64,000 nucleotides of DNA. It comes from Croceicoccus sp. Ery15 (GTDB taxonomy: Bacteria; Pseudomonadota; Alphaproteobacteria; Sphingomonadales; Sphingomonadaceae). The translations under genes and the position numbers were made by a program. The notes beneath the pieces were generated by a model. It did not search any database. It was given only the letters and a program-made list of their open reading frames with translations, and was not told the origin of the DNA. The stretch is from assembly GCF_020985305.1 (NCBI RefSeq), contig NZ_CP087588.1:558001-622000 (forward strand). The letters are read 5' to 3'. Below, one piece after another: positions 18,930-29,642 of this stretch. The stretch's first letter is position 1. Each line of letters opens with the position of its first letter.

Positions 18930-20174
18930 CTATTTGACGATCTGCGGAATCGTGCCCTTGCGCCGTTGGAACAATTTGCCCCTCTCGCTATAAAGAATAA
19001 GCAGCAGGCCGCCTAGCGACAGGACGAACAAGGCCATGCCCAAGGGCCGGGCGGTGCCGTCATAGGCTCCGCCCACTATTGCGCCCAAAACCGCACCGCC
19101 GCCCACGCGCATCGCCGATTGTAGCGAGGACGCCGAACCGGCAAAATGCTGAAACGGCTGCAATGCGATCGAGCTGAAATTCGCGCCGAGAAAACCGATC
19201 AGCGCCAGATTGACCGTCATCAACGGGGCGAATAGCAAGAAATTGTCCGGCTGGAACGTCGCGGCTGCCCATTGCAGCGCGCCGGTCACCACGAACATCA
19301 GCAGCGCCGTATGGCTAACCCGCCGAGCGCCATGTTTTTCCACGATGCGCGAATTCACGAAATTGCTGGCCGCCATGCACATCGCCATGCCGCCGAACAC
19401 ATAGGCGAATTTTTCGTGCAGGCCGAAATGCACGGCCACCAGCTGTTCGGAACAATTGATATAACCGTACAGCCCCCCGAACACCAATGTCGCGCCGAAT
19501 ACATAGCCGATGGCGTCGCGGTTGGTGACGATTACGCGAAAATTATGCCCGATGCGCTTTGCGCTTAATGCCTGACGGTTTTCCGGTGCCATGGTTTCCG
19601 CCAAGCGGAAATAGACCCACAGGAACATGATGATGCCCATGCCGAACATAACGCCGAAAATCGATCGCCAGTCCGCGAACAACAGGATCGTCTGCCCGAT
19701 TGTCGGCGCCAGCACAGGTACCACCATGAAAACCGTGGCGATCATGGACACGATGCGGGCCATGGCGTCGCCTTCGTATTTATCGCGTACGATGGCATTG
19801 GCGATCACGCCGCCTGCCGACGCAACGATCCCATTGGCGAACCGGAACGCGATCATCGCGGGAAAGCTGGTGATGATCATGCACAGGAAGTCGAACACGC
19901 AATAGATTGCAATACCGCCCAGCAGCACGCGGCGGCGGCCGAAACGGTCGGCCAGAAATCCGAAGATCAGCGATCCCACGCCCATGCCGATCAGATAGCT
20001 GCCCACGACCAGCTGACGATCGTTCGGGTCCTTCGCGCCCAGATCGGCCGCGATATCGCCCAGCGCGGGCAGCATCGTATCGATGCCCAGCGCTTGCAGC
20101 GACATCAGGAAGGCCAGCATGGCGGTGAATTCCGCCCGGCCAAGTTCCCGGGGCGGCGTGGGAAGTTTCAGCAT
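18930..20174 (-). CDS. Bcr/CflA-family multidrug exporter (MFS)
   Basis: This 414-residue major-facilitator transporter has about 12 membrane segments. The N-terminal sequence (LGIDTMLPALGDIAADL) and the loop motif FGFLADRFGRRRVLL are characteristic of Bcr/CflA drug-H+ antiporters. The substrate is unknown; family members export bicyclomycin, chloramphenicol, sulfonamides or cysteine. AAGGGAAC precedes the ATG. It is divergent from dinB. Confidence 0.88.
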   Translation of the reverse strand: MLKLPTPPRELGRAEFTAMLAFLMSLQALGIDTMLPALGDIAADLGAKDPNDRQLVVGSYLIGMGVGSLIFGFLADRFGRRRVLLGGIAIYCVFDFLCMIITSFPAMIAFRFANGIVASAGGVIANAIVRDKYEGDAMARIVSMIATVFMVVPVLAPTIGQTILLFADWRSIFGVMFGMGIIMFLWVYFRLAETMAPENRQALSAKRIGHNFRVIVTNRDAIGYVFGATLVFGGLYGYINCSEQLVAVHFGLHEKFAYVFGGMAMCMAASNFVNSRIVEKHGARRVSHTALLMFVVTGALQWAAATFQPDNFLLFAPLMTVNLALIGFLGANFSSIALQPFQHFAGSASSLQSAMRVGGGAVLGAIVGGAYDGTARPLGMALFVLSLGGLLLILYSERGKLFQRRKGTIPQIVK

Positions 20175-20296
20175 GATGCAGTTCCCTTGCGCCTATTTGC
20201 AGGCCCGCTCAATCCCTAATCTTGCTGCAACTGCGAAAACTTTGGTGAACCGACAGCCCCTGCCCAAGCGTGTTGCGGGCGGCTAGAACGCATGGC

Positions 20297-21427
20297 GTGA
20301 CTCAGGCAGGCGATCATGACAGCGCAACTGACGGCGGGGGTGAGGCGGCAGGGCTGCGCAAGATCATCCATGTCGACATGGATGCATTCTTTGCCAGCGT
20401 CGAACAGCGCGACAATCCGGCCTTGCGCGGCAAACCGGTCGCCGTGGGCGGTGCATCAGGGCGTGGCGTTGTCGCGGCGGCAAGTTACGAGGCGCGCCGG
20501 TTCGGCGTGCGGTCCGCGATGCCGTCGGTCACTGCCAAGCGGCTGTGCCCCGATCTGGTGTTCTGCAAATCGCGCTTTGACGTCTATCGCGAGGTCAGCG
20601 GCCAGATCCGCGCCATATTCCGCGATTATACCGATCTGGTCGAGCCGCTGTCGTTGGACGAGGCATATCTCGATGTGACCGAGGACCGGCATAATCTCGG
20701 CTCTGCCACGCGCATCGCGCAAGCCATCCGCCGCCGCATCCGCGAGGATACGCGTCTGACGGCAAGTGCGGGGGTCAGCTATAACAAGTTTCTTGCCAAG
20801 CTGGCGTCGGACCAGAACAAGCCCGACGGACTTTGCGTGATCCGCCCGGGCGAGGGGGCGGCATTCGTCGCGGGATTGCCGGTATCGCGCTTTCACGGCG
20901 TCGGCCCCAAGGGCGCGGAAAAAATGAAGCGTCTGGGCATCGCCACCGGTGCCGATCTGGCGGAGCGCGACCTGCCGTTCCTGCGCGCCCATTTCGGCAG
21001 TTTCGCAGATTACCTCTATCGCGCGGCGCGGGGTGTGGACCTGCGCGAGGTGCGCGCGCATCGCATCCGCAAATCGCTGGGCGGCGAACGCACGTTTCAC
21101 GAGGATCTGTCCGCCCCCGATGCGCTGCGCGAGGCGATGGACAATATCGTCGATATCGTCTGGGACCGGATCGAAAAGGGCGAGGTGCGCGGGCGGACCG
21201 TGACGCTGAAGCTGAAATACAACGATTTCCAGATCGCCAGCCGCGCGCGGTCGATCCCCCATTTCGTCAGCGGCAAGACGGAGTTCGCGGCAATAGGCCA
21301 CGCCCTTCTGGCCGAGATGATGCCCCTGCCGCGACCGATCCGTCTGATGGGGCTGACGCTATCGAAGCTGGAAGGGGTGGAGGAAGCGAAGACGCGCGGG
21401 CAGGACCGTCAGCTCGACCTGCTCTGA
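20297..21427 (+). CDS. dinB: DNA polymerase IV (Y family)
   Basis: This translesion polymerase of about 376 residues has the catalytic motifs DMDAFFASVE and LSLDEAYLDVT, and the palm/thumb motif ASAGVSYNKFLAKLASDQNKPDG. Little-finger sequence follows, and the end (GQDRQLDLL) resembles the clamp-binding motif of Pol IV. The start is uncertain: the frame is open from GTG 20270, GTG 20297 is used here, and conserved sequence begins near 20351. No LexA-type box was found upstream. The 3' end overlaps the convergent Nudix gene by 19 bases. Confidence 0.93.
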   Translation: MTQAGDHDSATDGGGEAAGLRKIIHVDMDAFFASVEQRDNPALRGKPVAVGGASGRGVVAAASYEARRFGVRSAMPSVTAKRLCPDLVFCKSRFDVYREVSGQIRAIFRDYTDLVEPLSLDEAYLDVTEDRHNLGSATRIAQAIRRRIREDTRLTASAGVSYNKFLAKLASDQNKPDGLCVIRPGEGAAFVAGLPVSRFHGVGPKGAEKMKRLGIATGADLAERDLPFLRAHFGSFADYLYRAARGVDLREVRAHRIRKSLGGERTFHEDLSAPDALREAMDNIVDIVWDRIEKGEVRGRTVTLKLKYNDFQIASRARSIPHFVSGKTEFAAIGHALLAEMMPLPRPIRLMGLTLSKLEGVEEAKTRGQDRQLDLL

Positions 21428-21912
21428 CCCGCATGGTCCAGAGCCGCCGCGACATAGCGGCGGGCCCAGTGCGACATCGGGGCGGGCAGCGCGTCGGGCG
21501 CGAAAAAGCGTGCCTCGGCAATCTCGCGCATGTCGATCTGCGGTTCGCCGTCGACCTTGGCGATAAAGACGATCACGTCGTTCAGCGCCCCGTGCATCGG
21601 CACCGGTTCGCGCAATACGGGCGTCAGTACCTGTGCGGTCAGGCCCACTTCCTCGGCCAGTTCGCGATGCGCGGCCTGTTCGTGGGTTTCGCCCCTGTCC
21701 ACACCGCCCGTCACCAATTGCCATTCATCCTGCGCGCGATAGGAATGGCGCACCATCAGCACGGCCCCTTGCGCGTTCACGGGCACCAGCGCGCAGCCGC
21801 GCAGATCGGGCTTGCGCAGCCGCCACCAGATGCGCCGCGCCCGCTCACCCAGTTTGAGCGCCGCGCGATGCATGGCGGGCGGCATCAGTCCAGTCAGCGG
21901 AATGTTCGGCAT
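21409..21912 (-). CDS. Nudix hydrolase
   Basis: This 167-residue protein has a complete Nudix box (GGVDRGETHEQAAHRELAEEVGL, matching GX5EX7REUXEEXGU), so it should hydrolyse a nucleoside-diphosphate-linked substrate using Mg2+. The substrate is not deducible. It starts immediately after the pgl stop on the same strand, so the two are probably co-transcribed. It overlaps the 3' end of dinB. Confidence 0.88.
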   Translation of the reverse strand: MPNIPLTGLMPPAMHRAALKLGERARRIWWRLRKPDLRGCALVPVNAQGAVLMVRHSYRAQDEWQLVTGGVDRGETHEQAAHRELAEEVGLTAQVLTPVLREPVPMHGALNDVIVFIAKVDGEPQIDMREIAEARFFAPDALPAPMSHWARRYVAAALDHAGQSRSS

Positions 21913-22536
21913 TTACGAGAAACAGGCGATCCGCATCCGCGCCGCGCCCAGAAGGCGGGCGACGGGCAAATCGTTTTCGCCCCGCGCGGCAGCCTCGAAC
22001 AGCGCCAGCTTGTCCGCGCCGCGCACCACGAACATCAGCGTTTCGGATGCCAGCAATTTCGACAGGGTCAGCGTCACGCGGTCGAACGGCGCTTCGGGCG
22101 GTAGCGGATCGGGGGTGAGGCGCCTGACCTGCGCCGGATCGTCCACCTGCGGGTCGGTATTGGGAAACAGCGAGGCGACATGCCCGTCGAGCCCCATGCC
22201 CAGCCATGCCAGCGCGAAATGGGGCGGGTGCTTGTCTTCGGTCAGTTCGACCACTGTCGCGCCCGTTTCGGCCAGCGCGGCGGCCAGTCGTCCGTAATTG
22301 CTTGCCTCGTGATCGGCGGGGACGCAGCGGTCGTCGCCCGGCCAGATTTCCAGCCGGTCCCACGCCAGATCGTGCTTTGCCAGTTCCGCAAATATGGGAA
22401 AGGGCGTCGATCCGCCCGGCACGGTGATGGCGACGGTGCCCTCCCGCTCGGCCAAAGCCTGTTTCAGCCGGTCCGCCAGCCATGCGGCGATATCGGCATC
22501 GCTCCAGCCCTTTTCATAATCGATTTCGGTCAGCAC
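21913..22536 (-). CDS. pgl: 6-phosphogluconolactonase
   Basis: This 207-residue enzyme of the oxidative pentose-phosphate and Entner-Doudoroff routes hydrolyses 6-phosphogluconolactone to 6-phosphogluconate. Family motifs are VPGGSTPFPIF, WPGDDRCVP and GMGLDGHVASLFP. The usual partners zwf and edd are not in the window. It is followed without a gap by the Nudix gene. Confidence 0.92.
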   Translation of the reverse strand: MLTEIDYEKGWSDADIAAWLADRLKQALAEREGTVAITVPGGSTPFPIFAELAKHDLAWDRLEIWPGDDRCVPADHEASNYGRLAAALAETGATVVELTEDKHPPHFALAWLGMGLDGHVASLFPNTDPQVDDPAQVRRLTPDPLPPEAPFDRVTLTLSKLLASETLMFVVRGADKLALFEAAARGENDLPVARLLGAARMRIACFS

Positions 22537-22618
22537 GGGGGGCAGGCTCCTGTTATCTGCGATGATGGGCAGGTGGCGACGCAGCCCGATCTGCGCAAGG
22601 GGCCGTAAACCGGCAGCC

Positions 22619-23011
22619 CTAATCAGCCGGCGGCGCCTCGCATTGTTGCCACAGCTCGATCTTTACCCCGTCGGGGTCGAGCAGCCATGCGAACTTGCCG
22701 TAACCCTCGTCCACGCTGTCCAGCACATCGACACCCTTGGCCTTCAGCCCTGCGACGAACCCGTCGAGATCGTCGACCCTGAGGTTGATCATGAAGCTGG
22801 CCGTGCCGGGCTTCATATATTGATCGTCCTTGAAATGGCTGATCAGCGAATAGGGCGCATCGCCGGTTTCTTCCGACCAGCGCAGCATCGGTCCGTATTC
22901 GCCGTCGATCCCCAGCGTGTCGCGATACCATGCCCGCGTCGCTTCGGGGTCTTTCACGACGTAAAAGACGCCGCCCAGTCCTGTAATCTTAGGTCCGGTA
23001 ATTCTCGCCAT
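22619..23011 (-). CDS. VOC-family (glyoxalase-like) protein
   Basis: This 130-residue vicinal-oxygen-chelate protein has the two beta-alpha-beta modules typical of the fold (GVFYVVKDPEATRAWYRDTLG and INLRVDDLDGFVAGLKAKGV, ending LLDPDGVKIELWQ). The terminal Glu in KIELW is in the position of a metal ligand. It could be a lactoylglutathione lyase, dioxygenase or resistance protein; the substrate is unknown. Confidence 0.85.
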   Translation of the reverse strand: MARITGPKITGLGGVFYVVKDPEATRAWYRDTLGIDGEYGPMLRWSEETGDAPYSLISHFKDDQYMKPGTASFMINLRVDDLDGFVAGLKAKGVDVLDSVDEGYGKFAWLLDPDGVKIELWQQCEAPPAD

Positions 23012-23122
23012 GCCAACCTCCTGCCAGAAGGCGGCAGACTGCCACGCGGCGCCGCCTCTGGCCAGAGAGCTGTTCGGCCCGCTCCGCTTAGTCGGTCCTC
23101 TCCCCTAAGTCGGCCCGCCCCC

Positions 23123-24601
23123 TTATTGAACAGGGCGCGGGACGGGCGCGCTCGACCCCATGCGGCTGACCAGCACGATCGCGCCCCATGCGGCGATGAA
23201 GCCGGGGATGATTTCATATACGCCGGGGCCGCCAAGGAAGCTGTCGCCGAAACCGGCGGCGATCCATGCGACCACCACGACCGCGCCGGTCACCAGACCT
23301 GCGACCGCGCCCGAACCGGTCATGCGGTCCCACGTCAGCGACAGAACGATCAGCGGGCCGAACGCCGCGCCGAACCCTGCCCATGCGTTGGAGACGAGGC
23401 CCAGAACCTCGCTTTCGGGATCGGCAGCAATCGCGATGGCGGCCAGCGCCACCAGCAGCACGCAGATGCGCGATACGTTCACCGTCTCCCGCTCCGACGC
23501 GTTCTTGCGCAGGAACAGGCGATAGAAATCCTCGGTCAGAGAGGAAGAGGCGACCAGCAGCTGCGAGCTGATCGTCGACATGATCGCGGCTAGCAATGCG
23601 GCCAGCAGGAAGCCGGTGATCAGCGGGTGGAACAGCGTGTCGGCCAGCAGGATGAAGATCGTTTCGGGATCCTCCAGTGTGAGGCCGTTCAGCTCGACAT
23701 GCGCGCGGCCCAGAATGCCCACACCCAGCGCGCCGATCAGCGAGACGAACATCCAGCTCATCCCGATATTGCGCGCTGTTTTTACGCCGCCTTCCTTCAC
23801 CGCCATGAAACGCACGATGATATGCGGCTGCCCGAAATAGCCCAGCCCCCATGTCACCGCCGACAGGAAGCCGATGAAGCTAAGCCCCGAGAACAGCGAC
23901 AGGAAATTCGGGTCCACATTGCGCACAGCCTCTGCCACCGTGGCGCTGCCGCCGTCGCTGGTCAGCACGACGATGGGCATCAGGATCAGCGCGACCACCA
24001 TGATGCAGCCCTGCACGAAATCGGTCAGCGACACGGCAAGGAACCCGCCCACCATCGTATAGGCCAGCACGACGCCCGCCGTCAGCCAGATGCCGGTCAT
24101 GTAATCGGACAGGCCCGTATCGCCGAACAGCCCGGCAAAGCTTGACACGAACAGCTTGCCGCCGCCGACAAGGCCCGCCGCGGTATAGACGGTGAAGAAC
24201 AGCACGATGATGATGGCGGAAACGACACGCAGCGCGATGGCGCGGTCGGGAAAACGGTTGGCCAGGAATTCGGGGATCGTCAGCGCATTGCCATAGGCGA
24301 CGGTCTGGTCGCGCAGGCGGGGGGCGACGATGATCCAGTTCGCCAGCGCGCCGACGAACAGGCCGATGCCGATCCATGCCTCGACAAGGCCGGTGGCATA
24401 AAGCGCGCCGGGAAGACCCAGCAGCAGCCAGCCCGACATGTCCGACGCGCCCGCGGACAGCGCCGCGACGGCCGGGGGCAGGTTACGCCCGCCGAGGAGA
24501 TAGCCTTCCGAACTGTCGGTCGACTTTTTCCACGCGAACAGGCCGATGCCCAGCATCAGCACGAAATAGAGGGTGAGCGATATGAGTGTTCCAGTAGCCA
24601 T
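23123..24601 (-). CDS. putP: sodium/proline symporter
   Basis: This 492-residue sodium:solute symporter has about 13 membrane helices. The N-terminal sequence (KKSTDSSEGYLLGGRNLPPAVAALSAGASDMSGWLLLGLPG) and the helix STISSQLLVASSSLTEDFY are strongly PutP-like. The expected role is Na+-driven proline uptake for nutrition or osmoprotection; no putA is adjacent. It is a single gene, probably with its own promoter in the 113-base gap to typA. Confidence 0.9.
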   Translation of the reverse strand: MATGTLISLTLYFVLMLGIGLFAWKKSTDSSEGYLLGGRNLPPAVAALSAGASDMSGWLLLGLPGALYATGLVEAWIGIGLFVGALANWIIVAPRLRDQTVAYGNALTIPEFLANRFPDRAIALRVVSAIIIVLFFTVYTAAGLVGGGKLFVSSFAGLFGDTGLSDYMTGIWLTAGVVLAYTMVGGFLAVSLTDFVQGCIMVVALILMPIVVLTSDGGSATVAEAVRNVDPNFLSLFSGLSFIGFLSAVTWGLGYFGQPHIIVRFMAVKEGGVKTARNIGMSWMFVSLIGALGVGILGRAHVELNGLTLEDPETIFILLADTLFHPLITGFLLAALLAAIMSTISSQLLVASSSLTEDFYRLFLRKNASERETVNVSRICVLLVALAAIAIAADPESEVLGLVSNAWAGFGAAFGPLIVLSLTWDRMTGSGAVAGLVTGAVVVVAWIAAGFGDSFLGGPGVYEIIPGFIAAWGAIVLVSRMGSSAPVPRPVQ

Positions 24602-24714
24602 GGGGCCGCGACATATCGTCGCAGGCCCCGTTTGGCCACCGTCCGGCCCGAATTAGACCGATTTCACCGCTGGTTGCGCAATTTTTCCTTGGATTATTGC
24701 GCGGGGTTCACGGC

Positions 24715-26538
24715 TTACGCGTCAACCTTGCGCTTCGCCTTCTTGCGCTCGTGCGGGTCGAGCAGCGCCTTGCGCAGGCGGATGTTCTGCGGGGTCACCT
24801 CGACCATTTCATCGTCGTCGATATAGGCGATGGCCTGTTCGAGCGTCATGCGGGTCGGCGGGGTCAGGCGCAGTGCATCATCCTTGCCGGTCGAACGGAA
24901 GTTGGTCAGCTGCTTCGACTTCAGCGGATTGACTTCCAGATCGTCGGGCTTGGCATTTTCGCCGATGATCATGCCTTCATACAGCTTTTCCTGCGGGGAC
25001 ACGAACAATATGCCGCGCTCCTCAAGCCCGCCCAGTGCATAGCCGACAGCCTCGCCCGTGGCGTTCGAGATCAGGACTCCGTTCTGGCGGCCTTCGATCG
25101 GGCCCTTGTAGGGGCCGTATTTCTCGAACAGGCGGTTCATGATGCCGGTGCCGCGCGTGTCGGACAGGAATTCGCCGTGGTAACCGATCAGCCCGCGCGA
25201 AGGGGCGCTGAACGCGATACGCGTCTTGCCCACGCCCGACGGGCGCATTTCGGTCAGGTCGGCCTTGCGGCGCTGCATCTTTTCCACGACCGTGCCCGAA
25301 TATTCGTCGTCCACGTCGATCACGACGGTTTCATACGGTTCGGTGCGATTGCCGTCTTCGTCGGTGGCAAAGATCACGCGCGGACGCGAAATGCCGAGTT
25401 CGAAGCCTTCGCGGCGCATGGTCTCGATCAGAACGCCCAGCTGCAATTCGCCGCGACCGGCGACTTCAAAGCTGTCCTTGTCGGCCGATTCGGTGACGCG
25501 GATGGCGACATTGGTCTCCGCCTCGCGGTTCAGGCGGTCGCGGATCATGCGGCTGGTGACCTTGTCGCCCTCGCGCCCCGCATAGGGGCTGTCGTTCACC
25601 GAAAAACGCATGGCCAGCGTCGGCGGATCGATCGGCTGGGCGGCGATGGGTTCGGTCACGGCAGGGTCGGCGATGGTGTTCGACACGGTCGCCTTTTCCA
25701 TGCCGGCCAGCGCGATGATATCGCCGGCGCGGGCCTCTTCCACCGGAACGCGTTCAAGGCCGCGGAACGACAGCAGCTTGGACGCGCGGCCGGTTTCGAT
25801 CACCTTGCCGTCGGCATCCAGCGCGCGGATCGGGTCGTTGACCTTGATCGTGCCCGATTGCACGCGGCCCGTCAGCACGCGGCCCATGAAATTGTCGCGG
25901 TCCAGCAGCGTGGCAAGGAACGAGAAGGGTGCTTCCTCGTCCAGACCGGGCGAGGGGACGTGATCGCGGATCAGTTCGAACATCGCGGTCAGATCGCCCG
26001 AGCGCGCCTCGATATCGGTGCTGGCATAGCCATTGCGGCCCGAGGCATAGAGCGTGGGGAAGTCGAGCTGTTCGTCATTGGCGTCGAGCGATACGAACAG
26101 GTCGAAAATCTCGTCCAGCACTTCGTCGGCGCGGCCGTCGGGACGGTCGATCTTGTTGACGACGACAATGGGCTTCAGGCCCAGTGCCAGCGCCTTGCCG
26201 GTCACGAACTTGGTCTGCGGCATCGCGCCTTCGGCACTGTCGACCAGCAGGATCACGCCGTCGACCATCGACAGGATACGCTCCACCTCGGCGCCGAAGT
26301 CGGCGTGGCCCGGAGTGTCGACGATATTGATGCGCAGGCCTTCCCACACGATCGAGGTCGGCTTGGCGAGAATGGTGATCCCGCGTTCCTTTTCCAGATC
26401 GTTCGAATCCATCGCGCGTTCCTCGACGCGCTGGTTGTCGCGGAACGTGCCGGACTGGCGGAAAAGCTGGTCGACAAGCGTGGTCTTGCCATGGTCGACG
26501 TGCGCGATAATCGCGATATTGCGAAGGTCGGCGGACAT
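24715..26538 (-). CDS. typA: ribosome-associated GTPase TypA/BipA
   Basis: This 607-residue translational GTPase has the G motifs [19 protein letters not shown] and NKIDRP. EF-G-like domains follow, with the BipA-specific C-terminal part ([19 protein letters not shown]) and a lysine/arginine-rich end. It binds the 70S ribosome and is needed for 50S maturation and stress or cold growth. A candidate promoter lies about 115 bases upstream. Confidence 0.96.
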   Translation of the reverse strand: MSADLRNIAIIAHVDHGKTTLVDQLFRQSGTFRDNQRVEERAMDSNDLEKERGITILAKPTSIVWEGLRINIVDTPGHADFGAEVERILSMVDGVILLVDSAEGAMPQTKFVTGKALALGLKPIVVVNKIDRPDGRADEVLDEIFDLFVSLDANDEQLDFPTLYASGRNGYASTDIEARSGDLTAMFELIRDHVPSPGLDEEAPFSFLATLLDRDNFMGRVLTGRVQSGTIKVNDPIRALDADGKVIETGRASKLLSFRGLERVPVEEARAGDIIALAGMEKATVSNTIADPAVTEPIAAQPIDPPTLAMRFSVNDSPYAGREGDKVTSRMIRDRLNREAETNVAIRVTESADKDSFEVAGRGELQLGVLIETMRREGFELGISRPRVIFATDEDGNRTEPYETVVIDVDDEYSGTVVEKMQRRKADLTEMRPSGVGKTRIAFSAPSRGLIGYHGEFLSDTRGTGIMNRLFEKYGPYKGPIEGRQNGVLISNATGEAVGYALGGLEERGILFVSPQEKLYEGMIIGENAKPDDLEVNPLKSKQLTNFRSTGKDDALRLTPPTRMTLEQAIAYIDDDEMVEVTPQNIRLRKALLDPHERKKAKRKVDA

Positions 26539-26651
26539 TGGTCCCTCTTCAATAAATCATCTGTCTGCTGGTCGAGGGAAGGCCGGTTGCCCTGCAATAT
26601 GCCGCGCGCCTTGCCGGTAAAAGCAAGGCCGCGCCCCTAATCACGCGCGCC

Positions 26652-26687
26652 CCTATAACAGAGTGTGCATTGCAGCAAGTCTTTTAC
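26652..26687 (-). promoter_or_regulatory. candidate promoter of typA
   Basis: Reading the minus strand, GTAAAAGACTTGC (26687-26675) is followed after 17 bases from GACTTG by TTATAG. The same 13-mer with a TATAAA downstream occurs at 58746-58713, in front of the mrp operon on the same strand. The shared layout supports a promoter. The rest of the 319-base gap before the TonB gene shows nothing else clear. Confidence 0.4.
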
Positions 26688-26857
26688 CTGTTGCCGGGGC
26701 GACACAGCGTCGTGAACAGGCAGTGGGTATCTCTCTAACAATTATTGCCTGTAACCCGTAGTGTTTCTAGCATTCCGGCATCGTTAGACCCGATCCCCAC
26801 GGGAAATGCGAAGACGCATGGGGCGGGCGAAATGGTGGAGAGTGGAAGGAATCTCGC

Positions 26858-29575
26858 ATGAAATGCATGGGTCGTGGCCTTATGGCCGTGCGTAGTATCG
26901 TGTTGTCCGGCGGCAGCCTTGCCGCCATTGCGGCCAGCCCTGCCATGGCTCAGGATGCCCAAGGCGATATGGCAGACCCCGCCTTTGCCGAGCCTGCCTT
27001 TGCCGAACCGGCGTTCGATGAACAGGCGGCGTCCGCCAATGACGAAGGGGCCTATCGGGGCAATGACATCGTGGTCACCGCGACCAAGCGGGCGCAAAGC
27101 CTGCAGGATGTGCCCGTTGCGGTCAGCGTGACCACCGAAACCCAGCTGGAACGCGCCGAAATCCGCGATCTGAAGGATCTGACGACCGAGGTGCCGACCC
27201 TGCGCGTCACCCAGCTGCAGTCGAGCGCGAATACCAATTTCATCATCCGCGGGTTCGGCAATGGCGCGAATAACGCCGGGATCGAACCTTCGGTCGGCGT
27301 GTTCGTCGACAATGTCTATCGCTCGCGCAGCGCCGCGCGCATCAACGATCTGCCCGATCTGGAGCGGATCGAGGTATTGTCCGGCCCGCAATCGACCCTG
27401 TTCGGCAAGAACGCCAGCGCGGGCGTGATCTCTGTCACCACGGCAGAACCGAAGTTCCAGTTCGGCGGTCAGGCCGAGGTCAGCTATGGCAATTACGACG
27501 CCATGGTCGCCAAGGGCATTATCACCGGCCCGATCACCGACACCATCGCCGCATCGATCGCGGGCGGGATCAACAAGCGCGACGGCTATATCCAGGACGA
27601 GGCGCTGGATCAGGACACGAACGAGCGCAATCGCTGGTTCACGCGCGGCCAGTTGCTGTTCGAACCCAATAATCTGTTCAAAATCCGCCTGATCGGCGAT
27701 TATGAAAAAACGGACGAGGATTGCTGCGCCACCGTGCTGTTGCAGAACGGCTTTACCGGCGCGGCGGTGAATGCGGTGGGCGGACAGTTCACCGACCCGG
27801 CCGATCCCTATGCCGATGTGTCCTATTCCAATTTCGCCTCGACGAACGAGATCGAGAACTGGGGTTTCTCGGGCCAGATCGATTACGGCTATGGCCCCTT
27901 CGGCATTACCTCGATCACGGCCTATCGCGGGGTCGATGCGGTGACCAATCAGGATTCCGATTTCACCAGCGCCGATCTGATTTCCGAAAACTCGCAGGAT
28001 CTGGCGATCCGCACCTTTACGCAGGAGCTGCGGCTGACGGGCGAATTCGGCCCCGCCAATATCCTGCTGGGCGCGTTCTATTTCAACGAATCGATCGACC
28101 AGACCAATAATGTCCTGTTGGGCAGCGATTTCCGCGGATATGCGGATCTGCTGATCCGGGGCCAGACGGCAGGCGCGTTCACGGCCGACACCGTCGAACA
28201 GACCGTCGGCGCGCTGCTGGGCGATCCCACCCAGTTCATCGGCGAATTCTTCGGCGACGGGCAGGGGCTGGACGAAGCCTATACGCTGGATAACGAGGCG
28301 ATCAGCATTTTCGGGCAGGTCGATTTCGAAGTGACCGACCGGCTGACGCTGACGGCGGGGCTGAACTATACCAAGGATAACAAGAAGTTCACCACCGACA
28401 CCTATACCAGCGACACTTTTTCGACCATCGATCTGGTCGAAGTGGGCGGTATCGGCATTTACCAGCAGGCCCTGTCCACCACCATCGGCGATGCGCTGAT
28501 GCTGGGCCGTCCGGCGACGGCGGCTGAAATCGGCGCGTTCGCGGGTGCCAATCCGGCGGCATTCGGGCTGATTTCGGCGGGATCGCAGGCCTATGCCGAT
28601 GCCAATGCGGCAAACCCCGATGTGAACCCGCTGCTGGCCTTGCAGGCGCTGCAATTCCTGCCGCCGTTCCAGAACGTGCCCAATTCGGTCGAAAGCGGCA
28701 AGATCAAGGACGACGACCTCGCCTTTACCCTGCGTGCGGCATATGACCTGTCGGACAGCGTCAATCTCTATGTCTCATACGCCACCGGCTATAAGCCGCC
28801 GTCGGTGAACCTGTCGCGCGACAGCCGTCCGACCGCGGCCGACCGGCAGGCGCTGATCGCATCGGGAGAGGCTGTGCCGAACCTGACCGCGGGCGGCCGC
28901 TATGCCAATGCCGAGGAGTCGGAGGTTTTCGAATTCGGGATCAAGGGCAACTGGGGGCTTGCGCAGGTCAATTTCGCGGCCTTCCGCCAGTCGATCAAGG
29001 ATTTCCAGTCGAATATCTTCACCGGCACCGGCTTTCTGCTGGCCAATGCGGGCGAGCAGCGGGTGACGGGTTTCGAATTTGACGGCACCATGTTCCCCGT
29101 CGAACCGCTGATGCTGCGCCTCGCGCTCACCTATCTCGATGCCGAATATGTCGATTTCCCCGTTTCGGGCGTGGGCGATCTGTCGGGCACGCAGGTGGCG
29201 GGCGTTCCGCCGATTTCGCTGACGGCATCGGCGCAATATACGCATGAATTCGGCAACGGTTCGCAGCTGATCGCGCGCGGCGCCTATCACTACGAATCCG
29301 AAGTGCAGGTGGTCGAAGGGCTGCCGGGCTTTATCGATCTGGGTCAGGAAGCCGCCATCGGTGCGGTGCGCCCGTTCCCGCGTCAGGTCGACGATGTCTC
29401 TGCCTCGCTGACATGGGTAAGCGACATGGGCCTCGAAATGTCGGTCTGGGGACGCAATCTTTTGAACGACCGCTATCTGCTGTCGATCTTCGACACGCCG
29501 ATCCAGCCGCTAAGCTTTTCGGGTTATCCCAATCAGCCGCGAACCTATGGTATCACCGCGCGGTACAAATTCTGA
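26858..29575 (+). CDS. TonB-dependent outer-membrane receptor
   Basis: This 905-residue receptor starts with a signal peptide (SLAAIAASPAMAQ). A plug domain follows (VVTATKRAQSLQDVPVAVSV, FIIRGFGNG, ERIEVLSGPQSTLFGKNASAGVISV), then a 22-strand barrel ending in aromatic YKF. The plug sequence is of the sphingomonad type with unknown ligand (iron chelates, plant or sugar compounds). It stands alone, so neighbours give no hint. GGAAGGA precedes the ATG. Confidence 0.92.
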   Translation: MKCMGRGLMAVRSIVLSGGSLAAIAASPAMAQDAQGDMADPAFAEPAFAEPAFDEQAASANDEGAYRGNDIVVTATKRAQSLQDVPVAVSVTTETQLERAEIRDLKDLTTEVPTLRVTQLQSSANTNFIIRGFGNGANNAGIEPSVGVFVDNVYRSRSAARINDLPDLERIEVLSGPQSTLFGKNASAGVISVTTAEPKFQFGGQAEVSYGNYDAMVAKGIITGPITDTIAASIAGGINKRDGYIQDEALDQDTNERNRWFTRGQLLFEPNNLFKIRLIGDYEKTDEDCCATVLLQNGFTGAAVNAVGGQFTDPADPYADVSYSNFASTNEIENWGFSGQIDYGYGPFGITSITAYRGVDAVTNQDSDFTSADLISENSQDLAIRTFTQELRLTGEFGPANILLGAFYFNESIDQTNNVLLGSDFRGYADLLIRGQTAGAFTADTVEQTVGALLGDPTQFIGEFFGDGQGLDEAYTLDNEAISIFGQVDFEVTDRLTLTAGLNYTKDNKKFTTDTYTSDTFSTIDLVEVGGIGIYQQALSTTIGDALMLGRPATAAEIGAFAGANPAAFGLISAGSQAYADANAANPDVNPLLALQALQFLPPFQNVPNSVESGKIKDDDLAFTLRAAYDLSDSVNLYVSYATGYKPPSVNLSRDSRPTAADRQALIASGEAVPNLTAGGRYANAEESEVFEFGIKGNWGLAQVNFAAFRQSIKDFQSNIFTGTGFLLANAGEQRVTGFEFDGTMFPVEPLMLRLALTYLDAEYVDFPVSGVGDLSGTQVAGVPPISLTASAQYTHEFGNGSQLIARGAYHYESEVQVVEGLPGFIDLGQEAAIGAVRPFPRQVDDVSASLTWVSDMGLEMSVWGRNLLNDRYLLSIFDTPIQPLSFSGYPNQPRTYGITARYKF

Positions 29576-29642
29576 TTCTTTTGCAGGTCGATTCGGCAAG
29601 AAGGATCATCACGATATCTGACCGTGAGTGTCAGGGGAGAGG

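Noticed and set aside
20175..20296. Possible LexA box upstream of dinB
   Set aside because: Only a single GTTC was found with no second half-site at the alphaproteobacterial spacing.
24697..26640. 647-codon plus-strand frame opposite typA
   Set aside because: It is the exact antisense of a highly conserved GTPase gene and His/Arg/Gln-rich, typical of a mirror frame.
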